Assembly: GCA_903922605.1 (NCBI GenBank)
Contig: CAIXUG010000077.1
Location: 1-64,000, forward strand
Source of the DNA: an uncultured Verrucomicrobiota bacterium
GTDB taxonomy: Bacteria; Verrucomicrobiota; Verrucomicrobiia; Limisphaerales; UBA9464
Direction: 5' to 3'
Length of the DNA: 64,000 nucleotides
Both the position numbers and the translations under genes were made by a program. This document shows positions 28,048 through 36,346 of the stretch, in pieces; position 1 is the first letter of the stretch; the number at the start of each line of letters is the position of its first letter. The notes below the pieces were generated by a model. The model was not told the origin of the DNA, did not search any database, and was given only the letters and a program-made list of their open reading frames with translations.

Positions 28048-28475
28048 AGGCCACCACCAAGAGCCAGCTTACTTTCGCCGCCCTGCCCAGGGACTACGCC
28101 GGCCTTTGTGCTGTGTTGTTGCCGCGTCCGGTCCGCGACCGCGTGGACTACGCGAATGTTTCCGAGGTCACCGACGCCATGGCCGTGCACGAGGGTGCCT
28201 TTACCGCCGACCAGGAAGACTACTTCGAGCTGCTTTGCCAATTATTGGAAGAATATGACGCCCAGCATACCCGCTGGCCGGCGCGTACACCGCTCGCCTC
28301 CCTCAAGCACCTGCTGGCGGAACAAGAAATGGAATCGCCCGGACTGGCGAAGCTGCTGGGCGTGGTTCCCAGGACTGCGGCCGCAATTCTAACCGGTGAG
28401 CGTTCCTTGACCGTGGAACAGATCCGCAAGCTGGCCGGCCACTTTGCCGTCAGCCCGGCCCTGTTCATCGGCTGA
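28044..28475 (+). CDS. higA: HigA-type antitoxin with helix-turn-helix domain
   Basis: A 143-residue protein. The C-terminal half has a helix-turn-helix domain ([54 protein letters not shown]). The N-terminal half is the HigA-type extension ([21 protein letters not shown]). It should bind and neutralise HigB and repress the module. Its stop lies 4 bases before the TTG used by the dppF gene. Confidence 0.9.
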   Translation: MKATTKSQLTFAALPRDYAGLCAVLLPRPVRDRVDYANVSEVTDAMAVHEGAFTADQEDYFELLCQLLEEYDAQHTRWPARTPLASLKHLLAEQEMESPGLAKLLGVVPRTAAAILTGERSLTVEQIRKLAGHFAVSPALFIG

Positions 28476-28479
28476 TCCG

Positions 28480-29454
28480 TTGTCACCTCGCTTGCCTCTT
28501 CTCGAAGTCCAAAACCTCTCCGTCCACTTCCCGGTGCAGCCGGGCATGTTTGCGCGTGCAGCAGGATTCGTGAAGGCGGTTGAGGATGTGAGTCTCACCG
28601 TCGCGGCGGGCGAAGCGGTGGGGTTGGTGGGGGAGAGCGGCTGCGGCAAGACCACGCTGGGCCGGGCCGTCCTGCGGCTGATTGAGCCGACCGGTGGGAC
28701 CGTGCGCTTCGACGACGAAGACATCACCCGGCTGTCGGCCAAGGAACTCCGCGCACGACGGCGGCAGTTTCAGATGATTTTCCAAGACCCGTTCAGCTCG
28801 CTGAATCCGCGCCTCACGGTCGGCCAGAGCATCGGCGAAGCGCTGGATATCCACCGACTGACGCCGAACCCGGCGGCGCGGACAGTCCGCATCGGTGAAC
28901 TCCTTCGAAGCGTCGGGCTCGTCCCGGAGCACGCGGAGCGGTATCCGCACGAGTTCAGCGGCGGGCAGCGGCAGCGCATCGGCATCGCCCGCGCGCTGGC
29001 GGTCCAGCCCCGGCTCATCGTGTGCGACGAGCCGGTGAGCGCCCTTGACGTGAGCGTGCAGGCGCAGGTCATCAACCTGCTGCAGGATCTCCAGCGCGAT
29101 CACGGGCTGGCCTACCTCTTCATCTCGCACGATCTCGCCGTGGTGGAACACCTCTGTCAGCGCGTGGTGGTGATGTACCTCGGCCGCGTGGTCGAAGTGG
29201 GCGAGACGCGCGCGGTCTGCCGGGCGCCGAAGCATCCCTACACCCAGGCGCTGCTCTCCGCCGTGCCGGTCATGGACCCGGATTCCAAACGCCAGCGCAT
29301 TGTTCTGGGCGGTGATGTGCCCTCGCCGATCAATCCACCGAGCGGCTGTCCGTTTCATCCGCGCTGTCCGGTGGCCGAGGCGCGCTGTCGGATCGAACTG
29401 CCAGCGCTGCGGGAAGTGACGCCCGGGCGGTTTGCAGCGTGCCATCTGGCGTGA
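28480..29454 (+). CDS. Oligopeptide/dipeptide ABC transporter ATPase, DppF/OppF type
   Basis: About 324 residues. There is no ATG near the conserved start, so TTG at 28480 or 28492 must be used. It has Walker [10 protein letters not shown], signature [15 protein letters not shown], Walker [13 protein letters not shown] and the C-terminal [14 protein letters not shown] extension of OppF/DppF. It partners DppD at 26130. A relic of a similar start lies upstream of higBA, so this copy of the 5' end may have arrived with the insertion. Confidence 0.9.
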   Translation: MSPRLPLLEVQNLSVHFPVQPGMFARAAGFVKAVEDVSLTVAAGEAVGLVGESGCGKTTLGRAVLRLIEPTGGTVRFDDEDITRLSAKELRARRRQFQMIFQDPFSSLNPRLTVGQSIGEALDIHRLTPNPAARTVRIGELLRSVGLVPEHAERYPHEFSGGQRQRIGIARALAVQPRLIVCDEPVSALDVSVQAQVINLLQDLQRDHGLAYLFISHDLAVVEHLCQRVVVMYLGRVVEVGETRAVCRAPKHPYTQALLSAVPVMDPDSKRQRIVLGGDVPSPINPPSGCPFHPRCPVAEARCRIELPALREVTPGRFAACHLA

Positions 29455-29562
29455 GCCGGTGGTGGAGCAGGGGAGAAAGGGAGCAGGGGCGCAGGGAGGG
29501 CAATCGCGAACGGCGAGTGCTGCTTCAAATCATAAATCGTAAATCATCAATCATAAATGGAA
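29455..29562. repeat. Wordy repeat spacer
   Basis: Contains GAGCAGGGGAGAAAGGGAGC and an AT-rich run of AAATCATAAATCGTAAATC units. The word GCGAACGGCGAG recurs at 60249-60260. No gene seen. Confidence 0.5.
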
Positions 29563-30297
29563 TCAGACCCCACGCTCATCCGGCGGCCAGATGAACTTGT
29601 GCATCTGCAACTGGAAGCGCACCGGCAGCCGGTCGGCGATGATCGCGTTCACCAGTTCCTGTCGTGCGATCGGAGTCTGACCTGCAGGCACCGCCTTCAG
29701 TGACTTGTCCTGCTGATGCGGCAGCAGCGGGGCGACCCACGAGAAGAGCAGGGGACATACCTCCGCCAGCCGGTGCTCAGCGAGAATGCCTTTGGCCCAC
29801 GCGTAATCCTCGTGGGTACCCAGGACGAACTTCACCTCATCGGTCGGCCGCAGGTGCGGGAGATTTTCCCAGCGGTTGCGGGCCACTTCGCCGCTGCTGG
29901 GGGCCTTGAGATCCATGATGCGTCGGATGCGCGGGTCGAGCACCGAGATGTCATGTGCGCCGCTGGTTTCGACCAGCACGGTGAAGCCGTCGTCGCAGAA
30001 GAGCTTCATCAGCGCGGCTGCGGCCGGTTGCAGCAGGGGCTCGCCCCCGGTGAACTCGATCAGTGGCAGGCGATGCCCTGCCACCTGCGCATCGAAACTG
30101 GCGGCCAGCTTCGCCACCTCGGCCCGGATTTCCTCAAAGGACCGGCGCTTGCCCTCGGTGAAGGCGTACGCCGTGTCGCAGTAGGAGCAGCGCAAGTTGC
30201 AGGCGGTCAGCCGCACGAAAATGCATGGCAGGCCGGCAAAGGTGCTTTCCCCCTGCAGGCTGAGATAGATTTCGTTGACGACGATCGACGCGGACAC
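29563..30297 (-). CDS. queE: 7-carboxy-7-deazaguanine synthase
   Basis: A 244-residue radical SAM protein. The N-terminal ISLQGE-like segment (IYLSLQGESTFAGLPCIFVRL) precedes TACNLRCSYCDTAYAF, giving the CxxxCxxC cluster ligands Cys33, Cys37 and Cys40. FTGGEPLLQP and VETSG motifs follow. QueE makes 7-carboxy-7-deazaguanine from 6-carboxytetrahydropterin in queuosine biosynthesis. No queC or queD is in the window. Confidence 0.9.
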   Translation of the reverse strand: MSASIVVNEIYLSLQGESTFAGLPCIFVRLTACNLRCSYCDTAYAFTEGKRRSFEEIRAEVAKLAASFDAQVAGHRLPLIEFTGGEPLLQPAAAALMKLFCDDGFTVLVETSGAHDISVLDPRIRRIMDLKAPSSGEVARNRWENLPHLRPTDEVKFVLGTHEDYAWAKGILAEHRLAEVCPLLFSWVAPLLPHQQDKSLKAVPAGQTPIARQELVNAIIADRLPVRFQLQMHKFIWPPDERGV

Positions 30298-30822
30298 GCC
30301 CCGAACCTAGGCCGGGAACCAGCAACGGCTCAAACTTGTTTGGCAATTTGCAATGATCCTACCAGAACTTTAATGCCGAAGAAAATGCAGACAGCGTTAA
30401 ATGCCGCCACGGATTCGTCCATTTGAAACACGAACCGCAAAGGAGTCGCATCACCGCTTTCCGATGATTGCGGAATGGATTTTAGCGTTAAAACAGCATC
30501 AAGAAAGATTTCTGTGCCATTTGGGCTGGCTGACTTGGCGGTTGAGAGGAACGAGTGATTGCGGAGGCGGCGCGGGAATGATTTCAAGAAGATCAAAACA
30601 TGCAGCCGTAAACGGGAGGCGCCATGGGTCTTGGTTGGTTGTTAAATTTTAAATCGTCTTTTAAATATGCCACTTAAAAAAATACGCTACAAACTGGTAA
30701 TAAACATGTTATGAATAAAATTAAGACTTTCGATTCGGCTAAAAAATCTGTCTTAAAATAAAAACCGCTTGATGAAGCGCTGCTCTTGATCTAAGACCTT
30801 CCAAGTCGAGAGGGCTTAATTT
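30298..30822. promoter_or_regulatory. 525-base AT-richer intergenic region
   Basis: Divergent region between queE and the next plus-strand gene. The part at 30640-30780 is strongly A+T-rich and is the likely promoter of the following gene. Short open frames here lack family resemblance and are not called. Confidence 0.4.
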
Positions 30823-31365
30823 ATGGAAGAGCATCTGCAAAAAACTTTAGAGCAGGCGAAACGCAAGTTAGCCGAGCAAGAGGCCGCCATTGTCGGCACT
30901 AAGAAATTCATCAACCAGCTTTGCGAGTTTGGTGGAATTCCGTCGATGTTCCAGAACACAGACGAGGTCCCATCTTCTAATGCCGGACTTGGTGCTATTC
31001 GGAGCGATTCCTTCTACGGAAAATCCGTGACCACTGCGACCCGTGAGTATTTGGAGATGCGGCGCGGTTCTGGCCTAGGAGCAGCCAATCACTCTGAAGT
31101 TATCGAGGCCCTTAAGACTGGCGGTTTTGATTTCTCTACCATTAGCACCGACGAAACTGTGGCTCAAAGGGGTGTCGCCATCACCCTTGCCAAGAACTCA
31201 TCGATATTTCACAAGCTTCCTAATGGAAACTGGGGGCTTTTATCTTGGTATCCCGAAGCGAAGGAGAAAAAGGAGAAGCGAGCTGCAGCCTCGCCTTCTA
31301 CAGCAGACGCATCATTGAAGACGGGCGATGTTTCCGAAGAATCCGAAACAAAAACGCCGGAATAA
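30823..31365 (+). CDS. Orphan protein with coiled coil and winged-helix-like domain
   Basis: A 180-residue protein. Residues 1-30 are Lys/Glu/Gln-rich (MEEHLQKTLEQAKRKLAEQE) and likely form a coiled coil. Residues about 65-145 (SVTTATREYLEMRRGSGLGAANHSEVIEALKTGGF ... IFHKLPNGNWGLLSW) resemble a HARE-HTH/winged-helix module, which is found with restriction or chromatin proteins. The tail is Lys/Glu- and Ser/Thr-rich. Base composition is much more A+T-rich than the neighbours, suggesting transfer. Function unknown. Confidence 0.7.
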   Translation: MEEHLQKTLEQAKRKLAEQEAAIVGTKKFINQLCEFGGIPSMFQNTDEVPSSNAGLGAIRSDSFYGKSVTTATREYLEMRRGSGLGAANHSEVIEALKTGGFDFSTISTDETVAQRGVAITLAKNSSIFHKLPNGNWGLLSWYPEAKEKKEKRAAASPSTADASLKTGDVSEESETKTPE

Positions 31366-31378
31366 AAATTCCGGCGTT
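31353..31378 (+). terminator. Hairpin overlapping the stop codon
   Basis: A perfect 10-bp stem AACGCCGGAA / TTCCGGCGTT with a 6-base loop TAAAAA that contains the stop codon of the preceding gene. No T-run follows. It may end transcription or protect the 3' end of the mRNA. Confidence 0.55.
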
Positions 31379-31380
31379 CC

Positions 31381-31711
31381 ACGATTTCTGCACGGTCAGT
31401 GCGACCTGATTGTGCAGTGACGTGCGAGCGGAGTTACCCGCCCTGGTAGCACAAGGAAGGTAACAAAGACCCGCTCGGCGTCAACGCAACAGTCGCGTTG
31501 TTTCCCATCAAAGCTTGTGAAAACTTGCTTCAAATGCGGAGCGCCGATTCGTTTCGTCGCGTGGATCACTGATCGCGTGACAAAACGGCGGAGGCGACCG
31601 CCGCCGGGCTGTAAGGCTTGGCCAATCCATCCAGATGGCTCCTGCAGCCAACGCTGGTTCCGCTTCTAAGCGGTCAAGCCGCATTGTCTTCGGGCAATGC
31701 GGCCCTTTTCC
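31381..31711 (+). ncRNA. Candidate structured RNA, unknown class
   Basis: About 330 gene-free bases contain several good helices: CGAGCGG/CCGCTCG with GTTACC/GGTAAC (31425-31477), CAACGC/GCGTTG (31482-31500), and a multibranched unit closed by GGCTTG/CAAGCC (about 31615-31679) with inner hairpins CCATC/GATGG, GGCT/AGCC and CCGCT/AGCGG. It ends in a strong terminator hairpin. No match to tmRNA, RNase P RNA, SRP RNA or tRNA was recognised. It could also be a long 3' untranslated region of the preceding gene. Confidence 0.45.
31678..31711 (+). terminator. Rho-independent terminator with UUCG loop
   Basis: GCCGCATTGTC-TTCG-GGCAATGCGGC forms 11 pairs (one G-U) with a very stable UUCG tetraloop, followed by CCTTTTCC. 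It points along the plus strand. It lies 24 bases past the stop of the convergent debranching-enzyme gene and may work for both directions, but the T-rich side favours the plus strand. Confidence 0.8.
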
Positions 31712-31735
31712 GTTATGCAAGCCGTCTTCGCCGGC

Positions 31736-34700
31736 TCAAACCTGTTTGACGGGCGATTCCTTTGCCAGCCAGCGCCAGACCCGCAGCGCTTCAGTGCTGC
31801 CCCAGGCCTGCGCATCGCAGCCGCGATGGGTGTGCGGGGCATCTCCGTCGAGAATCTCCGGCAGATGTCCCAGGCAGCCCTCGCCGAGCAGCCGGTCGAT
31901 GCTGCCGAGATAGGCGCGGGCCGCCGTCAGCGCTTGGGCGTCGCCGGGATGGGCCTTCACGAGGGCCTCGCAGAAGGCGGGGAAGGTCCAGGTCCACGCG
32001 GTGCCATTGTGATAGGCGGGTTTGCGCCGGGTGTCCTCGTCGCCCTCGTAACGAGGCCAGTAAGGATGGTCCGGATCGTTGAGCAGGCCGCCCTGGTTCC
32101 CGTAAATCGCCAGCGGCGGAATGATGGGCAGCGGCGCGAGCGAGCGTAGCGCCCCAGGGATCACCAGGTGGCGTGCGGCCGCGTCGACCATGCGGCGGGC
32201 GCGGTCGGCGAACTTCGGATGCTGATCCACGCCGAGGGCCACGAGGAGCAGGCAATTGCTCCGCAGCGCGTTGCTCGGCGGCGCGGTTCGCGCCGGTGTG
32301 TCGCGGTCGGCGAGCAGCACGTCGGCATACCAGCCGCATTCTTCCAGCCAGAAATAGTCGTGGAGCGAGCGTTCCGCACGCCGGGCCAGGTCTGACCAGC
32401 TTTCGCCGCGCCCTTCCCACGGTTCCACTCCGAGCCGCCCTAGCAGGCGGAGGAGGCGCACCCAGAGCGCCTGGATTTCCACCGGATACCCTTCGCGCGG
32501 CGTGCCGGCGGGATGGTTCGTGTCCATCCAGGTGAAATGGCTCGGGCTCCAGACCAGACCTGACGCCGCATCCACCCGGATGCCGTTCGGCGTGCCTTTC
32601 AGGTAGCCGCACGCAATCGAGCGCAGCACATCGCGCAGAGGACGGCCGGCCGTGTCCACGGGTGTGGCAAAGAGAGCAGGTGAATAAGCGAGTGAGCCAG
32701 CCGGTGAGATCTGGCTCACTGGCTGACTGGCTGACTGGCTCATCAGGGCTTCTGCCAGCTCCTCGGCCACGACACCGAACCACAACGGCGCGTCCGTCGT
32801 GTCGCGGTTCGAGGCGTCCGCGCCGTTGATGCTGTTGGGCAGCGTGCCGTCCTTTTCAAAGCGGCCAAAGGTGATCAGCAGGTCGCGGACTTCCTCAAAC
32901 ATGCCGGCAGCGATGAGCCCGCGCGCGCAGATCAGCGAATCGCGGCCCCAGTCGAGGAACCACGGATAGCCGGCGATGACGGACCGGGTGTCGTCGCGCT
33001 TCACCACATAGGCCTGGGTGGCTAGGACCAGGGCGCGTCCGAAGGTGTCGTTGGACGGCAGCGCGGCCCGTCCGGTCGCGTGTTGCTGGAGCGCCGCGCG
33101 GATGGCGACGAAACGGCCGGACTTGTCCGTGCCGGCCTGCTCCGCTTCCGCACTGGCAACGAGGGTGACGCCGGCATTTTTTGCCAAGGGCACTTCAAAC
33201 CAACCGGGGCTATAGGCATCTCCCGCACCTTCCTGGCCGCGCCCCGCCTCGACCGGATGCGGGAGGTTCATGGCCCACTCGGCCTGATGGTGGTAGTGGC
33301 CGGCATCCACCCAGACCCGGAGCTGGCGGTCACTGGCCGGAGTGAACTCGAACCCGTTGAACGAATGCTGCCCGTCGCAGATGGGCTTCGTGCAGATCTG
33401 CCGGCAATGCGAGCTGAAGTGGTATTCCGTGCCGCTGTTACGCTTGGTTTCCCAGTGGAAATTGCGGTCCTCAATGTCCACGCGGGCGATCAGCGAGACC
33501 TTGGCCTCTTCCGGCAGGGGACGGCCAAGACGGGCATCGATGCGGGAGCGACTGGGCCGGCTGAACTGCAGCACCACCGTGTTCTGGTCGGGCAGCAGAT
33601 CGGCGACCAGATGGATCTCCACACTGCGGCCATCGCCGGCATTGGCCACGAAGCGCCAGTGCGCGGGTGGGCCGGCCTCGAAATCGATGAGGTTGTCGAA
33701 GTTCAGCGGCGAGACGAAGCCATCCGCATTCACCCACACGCGGATGCGTTTCGCGAAGATGTGCCGGTCCACCGGTATGGACCCGTTGAGGTTCGCGCCG
33801 AGCAGGCAGTCGTATTTTGATGTGATGCGGCCCAGGTCCACGTGCAGCCGGGCCATCGCGCCTCGGCCGTTCGTGAGCAGGACCAGGTGCGGTGCCGGTT
33901 GGGGGCCGGCGGTGGCCGCCGCCGGATGCGGGGCGAGGAAACGCAGGGCTCCGACCAGCCGCCTTTCACCGGCGCCGTAACGTTCCAGTTCGAGTTTGGC
34001 GTCGGTGGCGGCGAGCGGGTGACGAGGCTGGAGACAGGCGATGAATCCGTCCTGGACCGCCACGGCTTCGACGTTCTCCGTGAATTTTCCCGCCCCTGTG
34101 AGCCGCGCGTGAAACGGCACCGTGTCACGGACGAGCAGCCAGTGACCGGGCGGCACCAGGGTGATGCGGCTGCGGTCCTCTGGGCTCCACGTGATCACCG
34201 GACGGTAGCCCTCGGCGGCCCCCAGAGTGCTCGCGAGAAAGCCGGCCGGATCGCGGTCCACTACGGCTGCCAGCGCCTTCCAGTCACCGGTCGGGTGGCT
34301 GCTGGAGCCCAGATGAGCGGCCGCCATGCCCCAGTCGGCAAGTGTGCGGAGGCGGCGGTAGGTTTCGCCGGAAATTCCGCGCGGTTGGGGTTGCGGTGCG
34401 AGGCAGTGGACCGCTCCGGCCGCCAGTTCGAGTTCCACCCAAGCGTCGGTCGCGGTGCCCGTGACGAGACGGATCAGAGCCGCGGGATTGAGCAGGTCGT
34501 GGCCCGTGCCACAGAAATCGGACCACAGCTTGGTTTCCAACCGGCAGGCCTTCGCCTGCTCGCAGTCGGTGTTCACCAGCACCAGCACCGAGTCGCTCCC
34601 CTCGGCGGAATCCCGGCGCAACACGTAAACGGGCGCGCTGTCCGGGCTGAGTCGGGTGAGTTTGGCCCCGTCGAAAAAACAGGGATGGTCGGCCAGCAGG

Positions 34701-36148
34701 CGGTTCACCGCGCCAAGTTCCTTCAGCAGGTTGTCCGCCGAACCCCACGCGAGACCCCGGCTGCTATGGACATTGACCTGCTCCGTCGCCAGCCACTCGA
34801 CGCCGTTGGTGAAGCCGAAGCCGCCGGCCACCGATGTGAGGGCGGACAGCAGGTTGCGATGCAGCGACCACAGGCGTCCCGGCGGACGGGCCGCCAGGCG
34901 CGCATTGTCGTGGGTCTCGCTATAGTGGATGAGCGTGCCGGCGCTCTGGCTCGTGACGAGCGCGTGGTCGAGGTACCACTGAACGCCCTGACCGCCGAAG
35001 TTCTGGAACAGTTCGCTGTAGGCCCACTGCATCCCGCCCTCGCCGAGCAGGTCGTTGGTCGCGTCCCAGGAGCCGCCGAGCCCTTCGAGCAGAAACACCG
35101 TGTCGGGAAACTCCTGCCGCACGCGGGCGGTGATGAACTGCCAGACCGGCAGCGGGATCTTGTAGCCCGCATCGCAGCGGAAGGCATCCACCCCGCGGCG
35201 GCACCAGGTGAGGAACGCCTCGGCGAACTGTTCCCAGAGCGCCACGTGGCGCTGGTCGAGTTCCACGAGATCCTCCCAGACCGTGCCCCACGCGCCCGGA
35301 CTTTCGAAGGTGCCGTCACCGTGCCGCACGAACCATTCAGGATGCTGCTCGTAGAGCGTGCTGCCCCAGCCGGTGTGATTGATGACCAGATCCAGCATCA
35401 GCTTTGCCCCGGCGGCATGTGTCGCATACGCCAGCTCGCAAAACTGCTCCACGCCCGTGCTCTTCTTGTCAAAATCGACGAGCGCGGGATCGATCGCTGT
35501 CAGATCCTGCAGCGCGTAGGGCGAACCGAAACGGCCGAAGCGTGCAAACGTGGTCGGGACGGGGCTTACCGGAAGCAGGTGCAGGATGCGGCAGCCCAGC
35601 GTGCCCGTGATGTGCGGAAGCTCCTGGATGAGGTCGCGCAGCTTCCCGCCGGGCGGGATGACGGTGTAACCGTCCTGGTCGAGTGGAGCCATCCGCGCGT
35701 CGAGGGCGGCATCCACCGTCACGCGCTTCGTCTTGTTCGGCCCGAACTGGCGGGGAAAGGCGCAATAGATGGTGTTGCCGGTGCGCGTCCAGGCCGGATG
35801 CACGCTCACGCCGAAATCCGCTCCGTCCGGCCAATGCTGGTAGCCGCGCTCATCGAGCGCGTAGGCCTTGGCCTTGAAATAACCGACCTCGGCCAGCGGC
35901 AGGGTGAGGGTAAACTCGCCCTTGCCGGCGTCCGTCATGACCAGGTCACGCCAGGAGGCCCCGGCCAGCGGCAACCTTTCAAAATGGGCCCGGACGATCT
36001 CGTCGCGAAGCATCCCGGCGCGGCCAACGTTGGTACGGAGTTTGGTCTTCCACCCCGGGGGCACACCCCGCAGGGTAAAGGTGAGGCAGTCGCCCACGTG
36101 GCGCACAAGGCGCGTGGCGGGCGCGGGGGACATGATGAGTTCGGGCAT
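31736..36148 (-). CDS. Two-domain glycogen debranching enzyme (GH13 plus GH133)
   Basis: About 1470 residues from MPELIMSPAP; earlier in-frame codons translate a wordy repeat and are excluded. The first half is a GH13 barrel with LDLVINHTG (about residue 250), DAFRCDAGYK (about 322), LLEGLGG (about 351) and SETHDN (about 412). The second half is an amylo-alpha-1,6-glucosidase domain (GYPWFLDWGRDSLICARG about 1066; TLPNSINGADASNRDTTDAPLWF). This is the layout of eukaryote-like debranching enzymes: transferase then glucosidase. At about residues 1130-1152 a Ser/Gln-rich stretch from a tandem repeat interrupts the second domain in frame. It should act on cytoplasmic glycogen. Confidence 0.88.
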   Translation of the reverse strand: MPELIMSPAPATRLVRHVGDCLTFTLRGVPPGWKTKLRTNVGRAGMLRDEIVRAHFERLPLAGASWRDLVMTDAGKGEFTLTLPLAEVGYFKAKAYALDERGYQHWPDGADFGVSVHPAWTRTGNTIYCAFPRQFGPNKTKRVTVDAALDARMAPLDQDGYTVIPPGGKLRDLIQELPHITGTLGCRILHLLPVSPVPTTFARFGRFGSPYALQDLTAIDPALVDFDKKSTGVEQFCELAYATHAAGAKLMLDLVINHTGWGSTLYEQHPEWFVRHGDGTFESPGAWGTVWEDLVELDQRHVALWEQFAEAFLTWCRRGVDAFRCDAGYKIPLPVWQFITARVRQEFPDTVFLLEGLGGSWDATNDLLGEGGMQWAYSELFQNFGGQGVQWYLDHALVTSQSAGTLIHYSETHDNARLAARPPGRLWSLHRNLLSALTSVAGGFGFTNGVEWLATEQVNVHSSRGLAWGSADNLLKELGAVNRLLADHPCFFDGAKLTRLSPDSAPVYVLRRDSAEGSDSVLVLVNTDCEQAKACRLETKLWSDFCGTGHDLLNPAALIRLVTGTATDAWVELELAAGAVHCLAPQPQPRGISGETYRRLRTLADWGMAAAHLGSSSHPTGDWKALAAVVDRDPAGFLASTLGAAEGYRPVITWSPEDRSRITLVPPGHWLLVRDTVPFHARLTGAGKFTENVEAVAVQDGFIACLQPRHPLAATDAKLELERYGAGERRLVGALRFLAPHPAAATAGPQPAPHLVLLTNGRGAMARLHVDLGRITSKYDCLLGANLNGSIPVDRHIFAKRIRVWVNADGFVSPLNFDNLIDFEAGPPAHWRFVANAGDGRSVEIHLVADLLPDQNTVVLQFSRPSRSRIDARLGRPLPEEAKVSLIARVDIEDRNFHWETKRNSGTEYHFSSHCRQICTKPICDGQHSFNGFEFTPASDRQLRVWVDAGHYHHQAEWAMNLPHPVEAGRGQEGAGDAYSPGWFEVPLAKNAGVTLVASAEAEQAGTDKSGRFVAIRAALQQHATGRAALPSNDTFGRALVLATQAYVVKRDDTRSVIAGYPWFLDWGRDSLICARGLIAAGMFEEVRDLLITFGRFEKDGTLPNSINGADASNRDTTDAPLWFGVVAEELAEALMSQSASQPVSQISPAGSLAYSPALFATPVDTAGRPLRDVLRSIACGYLKGTPNGIRVDAASGLVWSPSHFTWMDTNHPAGTPREGYPVEIQALWVRLLRLLGRLGVEPWEGRGESWSDLARRAERSLHDYFWLEECGWYADVLLADRDTPARTAPPSNALRSNCLLLVALGVDQHPKFADRARRMVDAAARHLVIPGALRSLAPLPIIPPLAIYGNQGGLLNDPDHPYWPRYEGDEDTRRKPAYHNGTAWTWTFPAFCEALVKAHPGDAQALTAARAYLGSIDRLLGEGCLGHLPEILDGDAPHTHRGCDAQAWGSTEALRVWRWLAKESPVKQV

Positions 36149-36207
36149 CGGAGTCGCGCGGCGACGGTGAAAGTGTGTCGCGCCGACCGGCGCCAGTGCA
36201 AGCGGGC

Positions 36208-36345
36208 GGTTCCGAGTCCTAAGTCCCGAGTCCCGGGTCCAAGGTCCCAAGTCTTGAGTTCCGAGTAGCGGGTCTAGGGTTCGACGTCTGGCGTCTGGCG
36301 TTTTGGACTTGGGACCCGGGACCCGGGACCCGGGACTCAAGCCCC
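36208..36345. repeat. Wordy tandem-like repeat spacer
   Basis: A string of near-repeats of AGTCCCGAGTCCCGGG, CGTCTGG (two copies) and GGGACCC (four units near 36310-36340). It fills the gap between the debranching enzyme and the TIM-barrel gene. No coding potential of its own. Confidence 0.7.
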
Positions 36346-36346
36346 T

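Noticed and set aside
30330-30596. 88-codon minus-strand frame in the AT-richer spacer
   Set aside because: No family resemblance, no clear ribosome-binding site, and chance frames of this length are expected.
31381-31711. tmRNA, RNase P RNA or SRP RNA
   Set aside because: None of their conserved core sequences could be found; only structure and a terminator are seen.
32700-32742. CRISPR-like or phase-variation tract in the debranching gene
   Set aside because: The unit is too short and the number of copies too low for CRISPR. Phase variation would need units not divisible by three, but a single window cannot show variability.
33842-36268. Long open frame antisense to the debranching enzyme
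   Set aside because: Same composition effect; the sense strand has GH13 and GH133 motifs throughout.
36208-36345. CRISPR array
   Set aside because: Units are irregular, without constant-length unique spacers; no cas genes.
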